This document shows, piece by piece, positions 1 to 8,972 of a stretch of DNA of 64,000 nucleotides. Source of the DNA: Symbiodinium natans (lineage: Eukaryota; Sar; Dinophyceae; Suessiales; Symbiodiniaceae). The translations under genes and the position numbers were made by a program. Each line of letters opens with the position of its first letter. The stretch's first letter is position 1. The DNA lies in NCBI GenBank assembly GCA_905221605.1, contig CAJNDS010000122.1, positions 132,501 to 196,500 on the forward strand, read 5' to 3'. The notes under the pieces were generated by a model. It did not search any database. It was not told the origin of the DNA and saw nothing but the letters and a program-made list of their open reading frames with translations.

Positions 1-107
1 GGACCCCAGACCCCAACTCGAGATCCTGCAAACAACCCACGCGCGGTGCGTTCTTCCCTTGTCGAGAGGTCAACTTTTTCAGACACATTTCACCGAGAAA
101 GGGTTTA

Positions 108-298
108 GTTGAGGGCAGCATCCCTAAACCCCAAACCCTATAAACCCTATAAACCCTATAAACCCTACAAACCCTATAAACCCTATAAACCCTATAAACC
201 CTATAAACCCTATAAACCCTATAAACCCTACAAACCCTACAAACCCTACAAACCCTACAAACCCTACAAACCCTACAAACCCTAAACCCGGTAAACCC
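108..298. repeat. Degenerate telomere-type array, C strand (CCCTATAAA / CCCTACAAA)
   Basis: About twenty 9-bp units run in two homogeneous blocks: CCCTATAAA first, then CCCTACAAA, ending in plain CCCTAAA. This is a two-base-expanded version of the plant/dinoflagellate telomere unit CCCTAAA. It precedes the first recognisable exon of the phosphatase gene. Bases 1-107 hold no feature I can support, although one frame near 17-76 is open. Confidence 0.9.
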
Positions 299-351
299 TA
301 GGTGATTCTAGGTAGCTGCTCAAGCTCCCACACCAGGAATCCAACGGGCAG

Positions 352-434
352 ACCCGGCGCTGCCCTGGCCTCGGCTGAGAAGGGTGCGACCTCCTTCGGC
401 GCCAGCACAGCCCTAGTCATGACCTTGGAAGGCG
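352..434 (+). CDS. PTC7-like PP2C phosphatase, exon A (GASTALV motif)
   Basis: Reads ...ALASAEKGATSFGAST then ALVMTLEGG. The GxSTA(L/C)V element is the conserved segment that precedes the NLGDSG metal-binding strand in PTC7/PPTC7-type metal-dependent serine/threonine phosphatases, which are mitochondrial or plastidial in other eukaryotes. A plausible acceptor is GGGCAG just before 352. The exon can end at 434 (GC donor); an alternative GT lies at 439-440, where the TTTAGGG tract starts. Joined to exon B the frame reads LEGG-QVVHVANLGDSG, as expected for the family. The N-terminal part of the gene, with its first acidic metal site, is not in the window. Family call is firm; exact borders are inferred. 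Confidence 0.75.
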
Positions 435-436
435 GC

Positions 437-511
437 GGGTTTAGGGTTTAGGGTTTGGGGTTTAGGGTTTAGGGTTTAGGGTTTAGGGTTTGGCGTTTAG
501 GGTTTAGGGTC
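437..511. repeat. Telomere-type tract, G strand, at intron start
   Basis: (TTTAGGG)n with a few variants begins directly after exon A, so its first GT can act as a donor. The same intron ends in a CCCTAAA tract (1150-1257), so the two intron ends are complementary. Confidence 0.9.
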
Positions 512-717
512 TAAGGCTGTGAGGTTTCAAGCGTGGAGGCTTCCAGAGTGTAGGCAGGAGTCACGAGGGTTGAGGGGTTTCGGTGTCTCTTGGAGTTTGG
601 GAGGTTGTACCCTAAACCCTAAACCGTAAGCCTCGGGCCGGGTGTAGGGGCTGGTCATCACGAAGGGTCATTGCTTAGGTCGCGTCGCTTCATTGCATGG
701 CTATTGAACACTACCAC

Positions 718-823
718 TACCCATTGCTCAAGAGCCCCGGAAAATTAACAATGATTTTCCTTATTAAGGGCAATATAGGGAATGTTGTTTGTTATTCTTT
801 TGGGGTTCTTAAGCAAATAGTAG
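718..823. mobile_element. Inverted-repeat element family G, copy 1
   Basis: Left end resembles CTACTATTTGCTTAAGAACCCC (here degenerate: CTACCCATTGCTCAAGAG) and the right end is its complement, GGGGTTCTTAAGCAAATAG. About 106 bp with an AT-rich centre. Other copies are at 971-1085, 26901-27001 and 30565-30692. No coding capacity, so a MITE or introner-like element. It lies inside intron A-B of the phosphatase gene. Confidence 0.7.
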
Positions 824-970
824 ACCATGCCGTACACCATTTCCTGGTAGGGCTTGAGCTGCGCATGGTCTTCCATGATGCAGTTTTCTGCCTCGCTACA
901 GGGAGGGCGGTGGCCCCCCCCCCCTCACCCCGCTGGCCGCGCTAGGCCTCCTAAATTGATGCTATCTTTA

Positions 971-1085
971 CTAGCAATTGCATCAGAACCCCCCCCCCCC
1001 CCGCCCCCGAGAAAAATATTTTCTTTTTCAGGGCACTATCGGGATTACCATTTTTTATTCTCTTGGGTTCTTAAGCAAGTAGTAG
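971..1085. mobile_element. Inverted-repeat element family G, copy 2
   Basis: Same ends as copy 1; the centre carries a C homopolymer of about 14 and then AT-rich sequence. It sits in the same phosphatase intron, about 150 bp from copy 1. The rest of this intron (512-717 and 824-970) is unique sequence with short telomeric remnants and no supportable gene. Confidence 0.65.
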
Positions 1086-1149
1086 TTTAGGGTCCAGTCT
1101 ATGAAGCCGAGACTTCGCTACCGGCAAAATTAAACCTATCTTTAGGCGC

Positions 1150-1257
1150 TGCCCTAAACCCTAAACCCTAAACCCTGAACCCTGAACCCTGAACCCTGAA
1201 CCCTGAACCCTAAACCCTAAACCCTAAACCCTAAACCAGAACCCTAAACGCAGCTAC
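1150..1257. repeat. Telomere-type tract, C strand, at intron end
   Basis: CCCTAAA and CCCTGAA units end just before the acceptor of exon B (CTACTGGCAG). This is the C-rich partner of the G-rich tract at 437-511. Confidence 0.9.
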
Positions 1258-1263
1258 TGGCAG

Positions 1264-1346
1264 GCCAGGTGGTCCACGTGGCCAACTTGGGTGATAGCGG
1301 CTTCATGCACCTCCGCTCCAAAGACTGGGGCATGGAGATTGTTCAG
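1264..1346 (+). CDS. PTC7-like PP2C phosphatase, exon B (NLGDSG metal site)
   Basis: Reads QVVHVANLGDSGFMHLR then SKDWGMEIVQ. NLGDSG is the PP2C motif whose aspartate helps bind the catalytic metal. The acceptor is CTGGCAG and the frame follows from exon A. The 3' border is unclear: a 7-bp repeat CAGACTC occurs at 1344-1350 and again at 1759-1765, at the start of exon C. Joining within the repeat gives EIVQ-THGWNCPYQL in frame but without a standard donor. A TTTAGGG tract starts at about 1372. A degenerate copy of the exon end (GGCATGAAGATTGCCCAGAC) lies at 1454-1473, so there was a small local duplication. Confidence 0.8.
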
Positions 1347-1367
1347 ACTCCCGGCTGCCACGTTCTG

Positions 1368-1716
1368 GGGGGTTTAGGGTTTCGGGTTTAGGGTTTAGGG
1401 TTTAGGGTTTCGGGTTTAGGGTTCAGGGTTTAGGGTTTAGACGAGAGGAACGTGGCATGAAGATTGCCCAGACCGCCACAAGTCAAGTACCTGCTACATT
1501 CTGTGGATGTTCTGTATCCCCCCGCCCCCACCCCCTCCCCCACAATGATATCATTCGGGCTCTGAGATGTTGAGGGCCGTTTAGGCGGGTTTACAGGGTC
1601 TATAGGGTTTATCGGGTTTATAGGGCTTATAGGGTTTATAGGGTTTATAGGGTTTTTCATAGGGTTTTCATAGGGTTTCTCATAGGGTTTTTCATGGGGT
1701 TTATAGGGTTTACAGG
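1368..1716. repeat. Two telomere-type G-strand tracts inside phosphatase intron B-C
   Basis: 1368-1438 is plain TTTAGGG with some TTTCGGG. 1570-1716 is a longer variant array of TTTATAGGG and TTTTCATAGGG units, the reverse-strand form of the array at 108-298. Between them lie the partial duplicate of exon B and a C-rich stretch. Confidence 0.85.
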
Positions 1717-1761
1717 TTTTGCGGTCTCGGGTTGACCACCCCGAGGACGTCGAGGGAGCAG

Positions 1762-1806
1762 ACTCACGGATGGAACTGCCCATACCAGCTCACGCGCGTG
1801 CCCGAG
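1762..1806 (+). CDS. PTC7-like PP2C phosphatase, exon C (NCPYQL motif)
   Basis: Reads THGWNCPYQLTRVPE. Family members have an F/W-N-x-P-Y/F-Q-L element at this place, after NLGDSG. If the exon ends at 1806 the next bases are GAGACC, a GA donor of the kind dinoflagellates use, and joining to exon D gives RVPE-ELTKGT in frame. An alternative reading runs on to a stop in the telomeric tract at about 1847. Confidence 0.75.
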
Positions 1807-1838
1807 GAGACCTGCCAGAGACACGCTTTTTTTTGTTT

Positions 1839-1879
1839 TGAGGGTTAGGGTTTAGGGTTTAGGGTTTAGGGTTTAGGGT
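1839..1879. repeat. Telomere-type tract, G strand, after exon C
   Basis: Six TTTAGGG-type units near the start of intron C-D; the same intron ends in C-strand units at 2728-2810. 1880-2727 is otherwise unique intron sequence with short CCCTAAA remnants (for example 2552-2600) and no exon I can support. Confidence 0.85.
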
Positions 1880-2727
1880 CCAAACCCAAAAATCTCCTCA
1901 GCCCCAGACCCCAAGCCCCTAAAAGCCAAAAACCGCTTTAAAAAACCCTGCTTGGTGACGAAATGAACCCTAGAAGGGCCTGTGGTTGTTCATGCACCTT
2001 ATAATGGGGGTTATAGTCTGGGGTATGTGATCCCATTTTTAGGGTTCATGTAGTCCCCAAAAAACTTCAACTCTAAACACAACGTCTTTGAGTGAAGGTA
2101 GTCGGATTCAGGTTGATGTTCAGGCAGGCTAAACACACCCTCCCCAAAGCTTCGTGGGTGTCAGACTCTAGGGAACCCGACGGTAACATGCCACCCTCGA
2201 TCGGATGCCAAAGGTAGTAGGACGGAACAGTTGAAAGGAGGCCTGCTGCAACTGGCCGGAGGTTTCATGGTTGAGGTGTCGTTTTGCAGACACACGCCCG
2301 GGTTCTGGGATGTGATAAACCAATCAGTGTAATGCGGGGTCTTTGAATTTCATTTGGGTTGTTTGAGCAACCCTGAAACCCCACACCCTAAATTAAACCT
2401 TAACCCAAAAGCCCCACATTGATGGACCTCATGACTATTAGAGCATGCCTACGATGGGATCGATGGGGGTCCTTTTTTTTTTCGCGGGGTTGGGAGTATG
2501 ATGGGCCTGGGGTAGCCAAACAGTCCGTATTCTAGGATGGGAAAACCGTAAACCCTAAACCTTACACCCTTAACCCTGAACCCAGAACCCTGAACCTTAT
2601 AATTCTTGCGTTCCTCTAAGCTGGGCCGGTTACGGTTGTTGGCATACCTTGGAACCGGCTCGATGTCACTGTGTCAACAGAAAGAGTGGCTGACCCGAAG
2701 GTCTACAGGCTGAATTGAAGGGATCCT

Positions 2728-2816
2728 GAACCCTAAACCCTACACCCTACACCTAAACCGTAAACACCCTAAAAACCCTAAAAACCCTAGACCCTAAACC
2801 CCCCCCCCCCCCCCAA
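2728..2816. repeat. Telomere-type tract plus poly-C at the intron end
   Basis: CCCTAAA and CCCTACA units run into a homopolymer of about 16 C and then AAG, which is the acceptor of exon D. The poly-C may serve as the polypyrimidine tract. Confidence 0.85.
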
Positions 2817-2817
2817 G

Positions 2818-2893
2818 GAACTGACGAAGGGAACCGCCGTTGTGTTTGACACGGCGGCGGATTGCGACACGTACGAGCTGCACGTGCTTGCAG
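2818..2893 (+). CDS. PTC7-like PP2C phosphatase, exon D
   Basis: Reads ELTKGTAVVFDTAADC then DTYELHVLA. In PTC7-type proteins a D-x-A-x-x-C/A-D-x-Y-E segment leads into GD-x-x-x-x-x-TDGL. The exon starts after CCAAG, phase 0, and ends with one base of the next codon before GGCAGTGG (a GC donor). Joined to the exon at 13474 it gives HVLAG-DLLLLFTDG without a gap, which strongly links two exons 10.6 kb apart. Confidence 0.75.
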
Positions 2894-3110
2894 GCAGTGG
2901 GATGTGAGGGCCTTGTACTGTAGCTGCAGGGGGAGGGGCATCCAGACTGATAGTCTAGCCTTTGCAGAGACTGGGCATCCGTCTGCGAGACCCACCTGAG
3001 TGTTGATGGTAGCTCGGAATCATCGTCAGTGCTGCATAGTGCTGCAGCCACTTGCATCAAATGGTTTAGAATTCGCTGAGCTGATGAAAAGAAGATGTAG
3101 CCAGATGTCC

Positions 3111-3242
3111 TGGTCTCGGCAATGCTCGGCCAAAGAGTCCGCGAAGCTCATCCAAAGCCTTGGAAAGAAGAGCCGCTGGCAGCAAGCCCTGGATGTACTT
3201 GGTGGCCTCCACAAGCAATCCCTGTTGCTTTGTCAGAGTTGG
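3111..3242 (+). CDS. PPR-repeat gene inside the phosphatase intron, exon 1
   Basis: Reads SAKESAKLIQSLGKKSRW then QQALDVLGGL. The x-x-W-Q-x-AL-x-x-L pattern is the first half of a pentatricopeptide repeat. PPR proteins are alpha-helical RNA-binding proteins, mostly organellar in other eukaryotes. The frame is open from 3000. A possible donor is TTGG/GTAACC at 3242/3243. The upstream start is not identified; an ATG at 3000 is in frame. The exon lies in the sense direction inside phosphatase intron D-E. Confidence 0.6.
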
Positions 3243-3332
3243 GTAACCTTTTTACATGTTTTTGAGGGTACTTGAACCCAATAAGGAATAGAAAGTTGAA
3301 GTTTTTAGTATTTTCCCTCAACCATGAACTAG

Positions 3333-3826
3333 GTTGGCCAACGTCTTCATCTACTCGGCCGTGATTGGCGCGGCTAGCAGAGGCAAGCAGTGGAGAAGTG
3401 CCTTAGGGCTCCTGCCTTGCATGCACCAGGAGTCGGTGCACCCAGACATGTTCATCTGGAGTGGCCTGCTTGCCACCTGCGACGCCTTGGGATGGGAGGG
3501 GAGCCTCAAACTGCTTGCCTCAGCTGGCCCCTCTGCAAGCACGGTTGTCTACAACACGGCCATGAAAACCATGTCCCTGGGGCACTGGCCTCTGGCCATG
3601 GACATGGCCACCAGTATGAGCCTCTCATCAGTGCAGCCGGACACCACCACTTTCAACACTGCCTTGCTGGCTCAAGCTAAGCAGGGTCGATGGCAGCACG
3701 CCATCGAGATGCTGTTGCAGTCCCGCTGCGTTGCAGAGATCCCTGCTGACATTGTCTCTGTGACTCTTGGCATGTCATATGAAGCAATCAGCTGGGAGCA
3801 ACATCGGCATGGGCAAGAAGCCCATG
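3333..3826 (+). CDS. PPR-repeat gene, exon 2 (about four repeats)
   Basis: The largest PPR block. It reads VFIYSAVIGAASRGKQWRSA, then ...HPDMFIWSGLLATCDAL, then STVVYNTAMKTMSLGHWPLA, then QPDTTTFNTALLAQAKQGRW. Each unit has the PPR form P-D-x-x-x-(Y/F)-(N/S)-x-x-(I/L) plus x-W-x-x-AL. The acceptor is ATGAACTAG; the donor is strong, CCATG/GTAAGG at 3827. Codon use and length make this the best-supported part of the PPR gene. Confidence 0.75.
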
Positions 3827-3848
3827 GTAAGGTTCTGGCAGTCTAGCA

Positions 3849-4033
3849 GTATTTTTGCTGTGGAAGCTGCATGCAAAGTGGCATTGCTGTTTGCACGTCT
3901 TCTGGTAAGGAACACGCTGCTGGCGATTTGCGCCAGCGATTTGGACGGGCGCTGGGCTCTACGGCTACTAACTTGGGCAAAGCAGTGGCGCTTGCAGCCG
4001 GATGCCTCTCGGCTAGGTTTGATGGCTGCTTGA
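3849..4033 (+). CDS. PPR-repeat gene, exon 3
   Basis: Reads RNTLLAICASDLDGRWALRL then LTWAKQWRLQPDASRLGLMAA and a TGA. The pattern N-x-L-L-x-x-C and GRWAL-x-LL...LQPD is a PPR unit. Reading starts in a different frame from exon 2, so an intron or frameshift lies around 3827-3890. Just after the stop, the 20-bp sequence starting GATGCGCTCC occurs twice (4032-4051 and 4056-4075), a fresh 24-bp tandem duplication. Confidence 0.55.
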
Positions 4034-4626
4034 TGCGCTCCGCAGGATATTTCATGATGCGCTCCGCAGGATATTAACCCTAAACCCTAAACCCTAAACC
4101 CTGAAATTTAGTTGTGTTCCAGGCATGGCTGTGAGATTTCGGAGCCGATGTGTGCGAGTGTAAGTCTGAGCGCGAGTGCGAGTGCGAGTGCGAGTGCGTG
4201 AGCGCGTGCCCCTCGATTTCTGCAAGAAGGCACCTTCTAGTCCTTGGGCATGTCAGCTGCCAAGTAAGTTATACTTGCGGTGTAAACGACTTCTTGGCGC
4301 ATGTGCCGAAAATGTGCTCATGTGGGATACCGCAAACCTGGCAATGAGCTTCAGCCTTTTCTCCACAACGGTTTTGCTGAAACAGCTTATGCACGTTTGT
4401 CACGAAGGGTGTTTAAGTTGATTACTGCGTTTGCTGCTAGGAGTTGTCCGCCCCAGGATCAACACTCGGCACAAAAGGATGTGCATTAGAAGGCCATACT
4501 GTAGAAGGATGCCGGTGGAACTCGGTCGATTGCGAGATTTCAGTGAACTTGCGAAGAATGACTCGTGTGCTCTTGGCTAAGTTTGCTACGCACGGATCGG
4601 CAAAACACATCGTTACCTGGCCCAAG

Positions 4627-4793
4627 GTCGTCAGCTATTCCTCTGGCATCACTGCCGCAGAAAAGGATGCGCACTGGACCCTGGCTCTGGCATTGCTGCA
4701 GGAATCTATGGACCAGCAGCTTGGCAGCAGTGGCGGAATTTCGTGTCACACTTTTGAGCAGAACATGTGTGCGGGCGTTGTAGCTGCCAGCAC
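4627..4793 (+). CDS. PPR-repeat gene, exon 4
   Basis: Reads VVSYSSGITAAEKDAHWTLA then LALLQESMDQQ. VVSY-x-x-x-I-x-A-x-E-K-x-x-x-W-x-x-AL-x-LL is a canonical dinoflagellate-style PPR unit. The acceptor is GCCCAAG and the donor CAGCAC/GTAAGC, a good GT-AG pair. Between 4034 and 4626 there is a CCCTAAA tract (4076-4104), a (GAGTGC)n simple repeat (4170-4200) and open but unrecognised sequence. Confidence 0.6.
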
Positions 4794-4947
4794 GTAAGCA
4801 AACGTCCTAACCCCCCCCCCCCCCCCCCCCACCGAATTCCGTTCTTCTTCACGTTGTCTGCGGCGAATTGCGGTGAAACAAACCGTGCTTGGCTTGTTTG
4901 CAAGCCTGCGGCAAGTCCAATAACCCTAAAGAAGCCCGTTGCCCGGA

Positions 4948-5040
4948 ATAATTGCGAATAGTATTCCCTTATGGCCCCTATATGAATACACTATAATCTT
5001 CCCCAGAACCCTATTCTACTGATTAGGACCCCTATATTTG
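4948..5040. mobile_element. Inverted-repeat element family F, copy 1
   Basis: Starts CCGGAATAATTGCGAATAG and ends in AGGACCCCTATATT. It matches other copies at 18530-18652, 31965-32065, 36955-37072, 43737-43841 and 56358-56575. The shared body includes ATTCCCTTATGGTCCC and CAGAACCCTATTCTA. It lies in the intron between PPR exons 4 and 5. Confidence 0.6.
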
Positions 5041-5051
5041 ACAATGCCCAG

Positions 5052-5271
5052 GCAAGTGCTTCCAGACTTGGTCATGTTCAACGCTGCCATGTCCGCCTGT
5101 GAGAAGGGTCGGCAGTGGGAGCGGGCGCTGGCCCTGCTGGGGGATGCTTGGGCGCAAATACGGGCATGTCCATGTGGGGTCCTCTCGGGTTACTTGTGTA
5201 CCAGGTTGCATGGCTTGAATCGGGAGTCCAAGTACACAAAAGCCACCATGCAGCGTGTCATGCTGTTCTGA
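5052..5271 (+). CDS. PPR-repeat gene, exon 5
   Basis: Reads VLPDLVMFNAAMSACEKGRQ then WERALALLGDAW, a textbook PPR unit (P-D-x-V-x-F/Y-N-x-x-x-S-A-C-E-K-G-x-x-W-E-x-AL-x-LL). The acceptor is ATGCCCAG at 5050-5051. The frame stays open to a TGA at 5269-5271, but the last 35 residues do not look like PPR, so the true exon may end near 5150. Confidence 0.6.
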
Positions 5272-5279
5272 GTTCCAAA

Positions 5280-5490
5280 CCAAAAGCCCTAAAGCCCTAA
5301 AGCCCTAAAACCCTAAAACCCTTAAAACCTTAAACCCTTAAGCCCCTAAACCCTTAAACCCTTAAACCCTTAAACCCTAGATCCCTAAACCCCTAAACCC
5401 CTAAAACCCTAAAACCCTAAAACCCCAAAACCCCAAAACCCTAAACCCTAAACCCTAAAACCCTAAAACCCTAAACTCTAAACCCCCCAT
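5280..5490. repeat. Mixed telomere-type array, C strand
   Basis: CCCTAAAG, CCCTAAAA, CCCTTAAA and CCCTAAA units in runs. This is the longest telomeric tract within the PPR region. 5491-5942 holds unique intron sequence without a gene I can support. Confidence 0.9.
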
Positions 5491-5942
5491 CTGCTTGAAA
5501 GGAAAGTGACAGAGCACACCTCGCGCCTGATGTTGTCAGCTTGGGATACTCGGACAGATGAAGCCATTTGTTGACTTCAATCCTTGGGAACGAAATTAAC
5601 CTCAAAAGGGTTTCTTAGAACAGAGGTGAAAGTATAGTGTATATGACCCCATTTTTAGGGTTCATGTAGTCTTCAGGAACAGCATTCTTTGAATCTGTGA
5701 ACGTCCCATTTGGCTGGCGCTTTGCTGGAACCTTGCTCAGGCTCGCAACACGAACCCCCCTCAATCCGCCAGAGATGCCTACGTATAATATGTGCAGTTC
5801 TCTAAATTAGGGTCCCTTTTAGGTCCCCTTTAATCACAACGTGCCGTTCTATGTGGGGGACCCAAAAAGGAACCCTAGTATAGAGAACCACCCAGCTAGT
5901 TAGCAAATGTTACCAACGAGAACCCTCAAATGCTTTCATCAG

Positions 5943-6037
5943 GAGCTGCGGCGACTGCATGTGAGAATGGTGGGCATTGGGAGGGTGCCTGGTCACTGTT
6001 GACGGCCATGCAGGCACGAAGAATCAGACCGGACACA
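5943..6037 (+). CDS. PPR-repeat gene, exon 6
   Basis: Reads GAAATACENGGHWEGAWSLL then TAMQARRIRPDT. The acceptor is TTTCATCAG. The exon ends before GCGCC (GC donor) at 6038. Joined to the next exon at 6240 it reads IRPDT-VVCNAIIGAL, the exact PPR consensus across the junction, so the 202-bp intron between them is well supported. Confidence 0.65.
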
Positions 6038-6239
6038 GCGCCTTGTTGCCAACAACCAGGGTTTAGGGTTCAAAAAAGGGTTTAGGGTTTCGGGTTTATA
6101 GGGTTTAGCTACCAGAGGCGTTGTAGGGGGTTTGCGGCTTTGAGGTAGAGGCGTTTTGGTCAGCATCTTAGCCCTGAACCCTAAACTCTAAACCCTTAAT
6201 CCTAAACCCTACACCCTAAACCCTAAACCCTAAACCTAG
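6038..6239 (+). other. Small intron with complementary telomeric ends (GC-AG)
   Basis: The intron carries GGGTTTAGGG units at 6058-6110 and CCCTAAA units at 6172-6238, ending AAACCTAG. It is the shortest and cleanest case in the window of an intron whose 5' part is G-rich telomeric and whose 3' end is C-rich telomeric. Confidence 0.6.
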
Positions 6240-6296
6240 GTTGTGTGCAATGCCATCATCGGTGCTTTGGAGATGCTGGGCTGCATTGTGAACAGT
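6240..6296 (+). CDS. PPR-repeat gene, exon 7
   Basis: VVCNAIIGALEML, the first helix of a PPR unit, with a TAG stop at 6297-6299. The second helix may continue at 6490-6555 (GSWKRALVRPFVVTM after ACAAAACAG). The two are separated by an AT-rich microsatellite. Confidence 0.5.
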
Positions 6297-6344
6297 TAGA
6301 TGGAGAGAGGCGGCAAACGAGATATATACATATTATTAATAGAA

Positions 6345-6373
6345 AGGGAACATGTATATATATATATGTACAA

Positions 6374-6410
<37 letters not shown>

Positions 6411-6455
6411 CATACATACATACATACATACATACATACATACATACATACATAC
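6345..6455. repeat. (TA)n and (CATA)n microsatellite
   Basis: ATATAT runs followed by about sixteen CATA units. It splits two halves of a PPR unit (6240-6296 and 6490-6555), so it probably lies in an intron. Confidence 0.9.
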
Positions 6456-6489
6456 GCGCCATTCATATGGTCGACTTCCACAACAAAAC

Positions 6490-6555
6490 AGGGAGCTGGA
6501 AGCGCGCACTGGTGCGCCCTTTTGTTGTCACCATGCAACATGGAGCTTTGAAGTA
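6490..6555 (+). CDS. PPR-repeat gene, exon 8 (half unit)
   Basis: GSWKRALVRPFVVTM...GALK and a TAG. The W-K-x-AL...M pattern is a PPR second helix following an AAACAG acceptor. 6556-7303 contains telomeric tracts on both strands (6580-6680, 6875-6915, 7002-7045, 7200-7302) and no further exon I can support. Confidence 0.4.
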
Positions 6556-7303
6556 GCAAAGTGTGCGAAACTTACAGAGGATTTAGGGTTCAAGGTTAAG
6601 GTTGTAGGGTTTATAGGGTTTAGGGTTTAGGGTTTTTAGGGTTTTTTGGGTTTAGGGTTCAGGGTTTAGGGTTTAGGGCGCCGAACCGGAGCAGGATGGG
6701 GTACTAGGTCCGATAATCCCCATAATCAACCCCATAAAGGGCCTTTTGTAAGGGGTTATAGGGGAGAATAGCCCGTCGTGCATGGGAGCTTGCCTGCCTC
6801 ATTTTTGTAGCGTGCCCGGGTCAATGTCTCTCTTTCCGGACTTGCTCTCCACAAAGCATCATTTTTGTGCTTGTAGGGTTAGGGTTTAGGGTTTAGGGTT
6901 TAAAGTTTAGGGTCATCCCTCCATAGCAAGGAGTCCAGTTGCAAAAAGGGTCATCCGTCCATGGCAGATCGAGGCACGTAAGAGCGTCCTCTGGAAAAAA
7001 AAGGGTTTAGGGTTTAGGGTTTATGGTTTACGGTTTAGGGTAAAACCCTCACAAGCGCAGGTTTGTAGGGTTCGAAGGCCTTGCTAATCCGAAATGCAAG
7101 CTATGTCAGGCTTTGGGCTTCCTAAGTGGCGTGCCGCGGAACTCCACAAACCCCGAACCTTAAACCCTGTCAGCTAAACCCTGTCAGCCTTGAAGGTTGG
7201 GTTCAGGATGTAGGGTTTAGGGCTCAGGATCTAGGGTTTAGGGCTCCGGACTCAGGGTTTAGGGTTCACCCTAAACCCTAAACCCTAAACCCTAAACCCT
7301 CAG

Positions 7304-7391
7304 GAAAGGAAGCTGCTGGAAGATGGCTCTGCAGCTACTGGGTTCCATGAAGCATCGAGGGCCAAGTCCCGATCTGGCAGCCTCAGCTTGA
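7304..7391 (+). CDS. PPR-repeat exon between telomeric tracts
   Basis: Reads KGSCWKMALQLLGSMKHRGP then SPDLAASA, a PPR unit with the G-x-x-P-D end. The left border is CCCTAAACCCTCAG (acceptor from a C-strand tract); TTTAGGG units start at 7417. Whether it belongs to the same gene as the exons at 3.1-6.5 kb is not certain. Confidence 0.6.
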
Positions 7392-7455
7392 GTTGAGGGG
7401 GCCCAGGGTTCCTGAACCGTTTAGGGTTTAGGGTTTAGGGTTTAGGGTTTAGGGT

Positions 7456-7508
7456 TTTGGGGATGTTCCCCCCTTTATACTAACAGTCCTGAATAGGGGT
7501 TAGAATAG
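7456..7508. mobile_element. Inverted-repeat element family B, left-end fragment
   Basis: GGGATGTTCCCCCC and TACTAACAGTCC match the left end of family B (full copies 12329-12448, 14415-14551, 18349-18471, 27783-27873). No right end follows, so it is a broken copy. 7509-8230 has a G homopolymer at 7958-7975, telomeric tracts and no convincing gene; a 121-aa frame at 7867-8232 spans the homopolymer and looks random. Confidence 0.55.
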
Positions 7509-8664
7509 GGGGTACAGAACAAACATCCGAACCATAAACCCTCAATCCCAAACCCCTAAGCCCTAAACTTCTTAGTAGGGAATGAGGAGAAAATCATGTA
7601 CCTTATAGAATCCCTTAAAGATTGTTTGGTTTTTTTAAAGGGGGATAGCAGATCCCGATTCCAGTATTCCTGTCCTAGGCAGGCCCATGGGTCATTTTTT
7701 TTGTTGGTTTAGGGTTTCGGGGTTCGGGCTTAGGACGCAGAAGCCTGTTTCAACAGGGTTGAGGGTTCAGGGTTTGGGGTTAAGAGGATCACAGGGTTTA
7801 GGGTTTAGGGTTTAGGGTTTAGGCTTATGTTTCAACCTTTGAAGGATCCGAGAAGGTCTAGAATGCTTGGTGTGGTTGAGTTTTGCAAGAGGGGAGGGAC
7901 CTGGTAGGGTCTTGGCTTTTGCTCTTTGCCTGATTAGTTTTGTGTTTTTTTTTGTTGGGGGGGGGGGGGGGGGGGAGTGGAAATCTTATGAAGTGCTACA
8001 CTATGAACTCGCACAATCCTGCGAATGTAAGAGCTACGAAACTCCAGAAAACCCTACGCCATCTGCGAACAGCTGTGACAATCAGGGGAAGCGCAGCATG
8101 TGTGATATCTTTTCCCGTTGCTACTTAGAGGAAGGAGGAAGAACGACCTCTAGGCAAGGCTTAGAATCGGGCTCGGGGCTTGCAGTTTCCACCTTGACCA
8201 ACCTTTGTGGTTCAGGCTTTAGGCGTTCATAGGGTTTAGGGTTCAATAAGGGTTTAGGGTTTAGGGTTTAGGGTCCGTACAAGAAGGAGGATGCCCTAGT
8301 TGGGAAGTCTTGAACGACAAAAAAAGGGCTTCCATGTCAACAAAAATCCCAATGCGCACCCACATCCAAGCTCTCCCAGCGAAACATGAATCAAGATAGT
8401 AGGCCATTTTGCCTCAACCCATGTTTCAAAGAGCCGAGATTCTACCTTGAGGGCACAGATCATGTTTCTGTCAATTACGCCATGAAGATTCCAATCAAAA
8501 CCTAGAGGAAGTGAAGAAATCAAACCCGGAGCAACCTGAAGGAAACTGGGTGAACTGGGGCTTGCACGGTTGCATCTGAGATCCAAAGGTAAAAGCCCAA
8601 GCAGTGAACCCCTGCACAGCATGGGTTCTTCCCCAAGCGCTTTGTGCCGGCTGTGCATAGCCAG

Positions 8665-8724
8665 GTGTCGTATGTTGCTACCATGGCTGTGTGTGACAAG
8701 GCTGGGCGGGGGAGGCTGTACTGA
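8665..8724 (+). CDS. PPR-repeat exon fragment
   Basis: QVSYVATMAVCDKAGRG after the acceptor ATAGCCAG. VSY-x-A-x-x-x-V-C-D-K-A-G-x is the first helix of a PPR unit. Other frames across 8296-8755 are open on both strands but unrecognised. Confidence 0.4.
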   Translation: MSYVATMAVCDKAGRGRLY

Positions 8725-8901
8725 CAATCTTTTCCTGAGCCCTTGTAGAAAGTAGAAAAGCCACCCCTAAATACCTCCCTGCAGCGCATGTTTACGCAGG
8801 TGTGCCTTCTACGCATGTCTGCCAGACATGTGCAAGCTGCTGACTTTCAGCAGGTGTGAGGTTCCATGCCCGGTTGTCTTGGTTTGAGTCACCGGTACCA
8901 G

Positions 8902-8972
8902 GCTGAGAAGTGGGAGCAGACTTTGATCTTGCTGGATGAGGTCCTGCAGACATCGGAGGCCAGGAGCTATGA
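8902..8972 (+). pseudogene. PPR exon split by a transposon (left part)
   Basis: AEKWEQTLILLDEVLQTSEA after the acceptor GGTACCAG is a PPR unit. The frame runs into the 866-bp element at 8973. On the other side (9847 onward) the reading resumes with S-F-R-A-L-L-M-K-G if one target copy and the element are removed. The element carries stops and no clean splice borders, so this copy is probably broken. Confidence 0.55.

Noticed and set aside
6245-6630. Tyr/Ile/His-rich frames on both strands
   Set aside because: They read through the TA/CATA microsatellite; only the short PPR pieces on either side look real.
8296-8727. 143-codon minus-strand ATG frame
   Set aside because: Pro/Cys-rich, no domain, and the plus strand here carries a PPR-like piece; likely a shadow.
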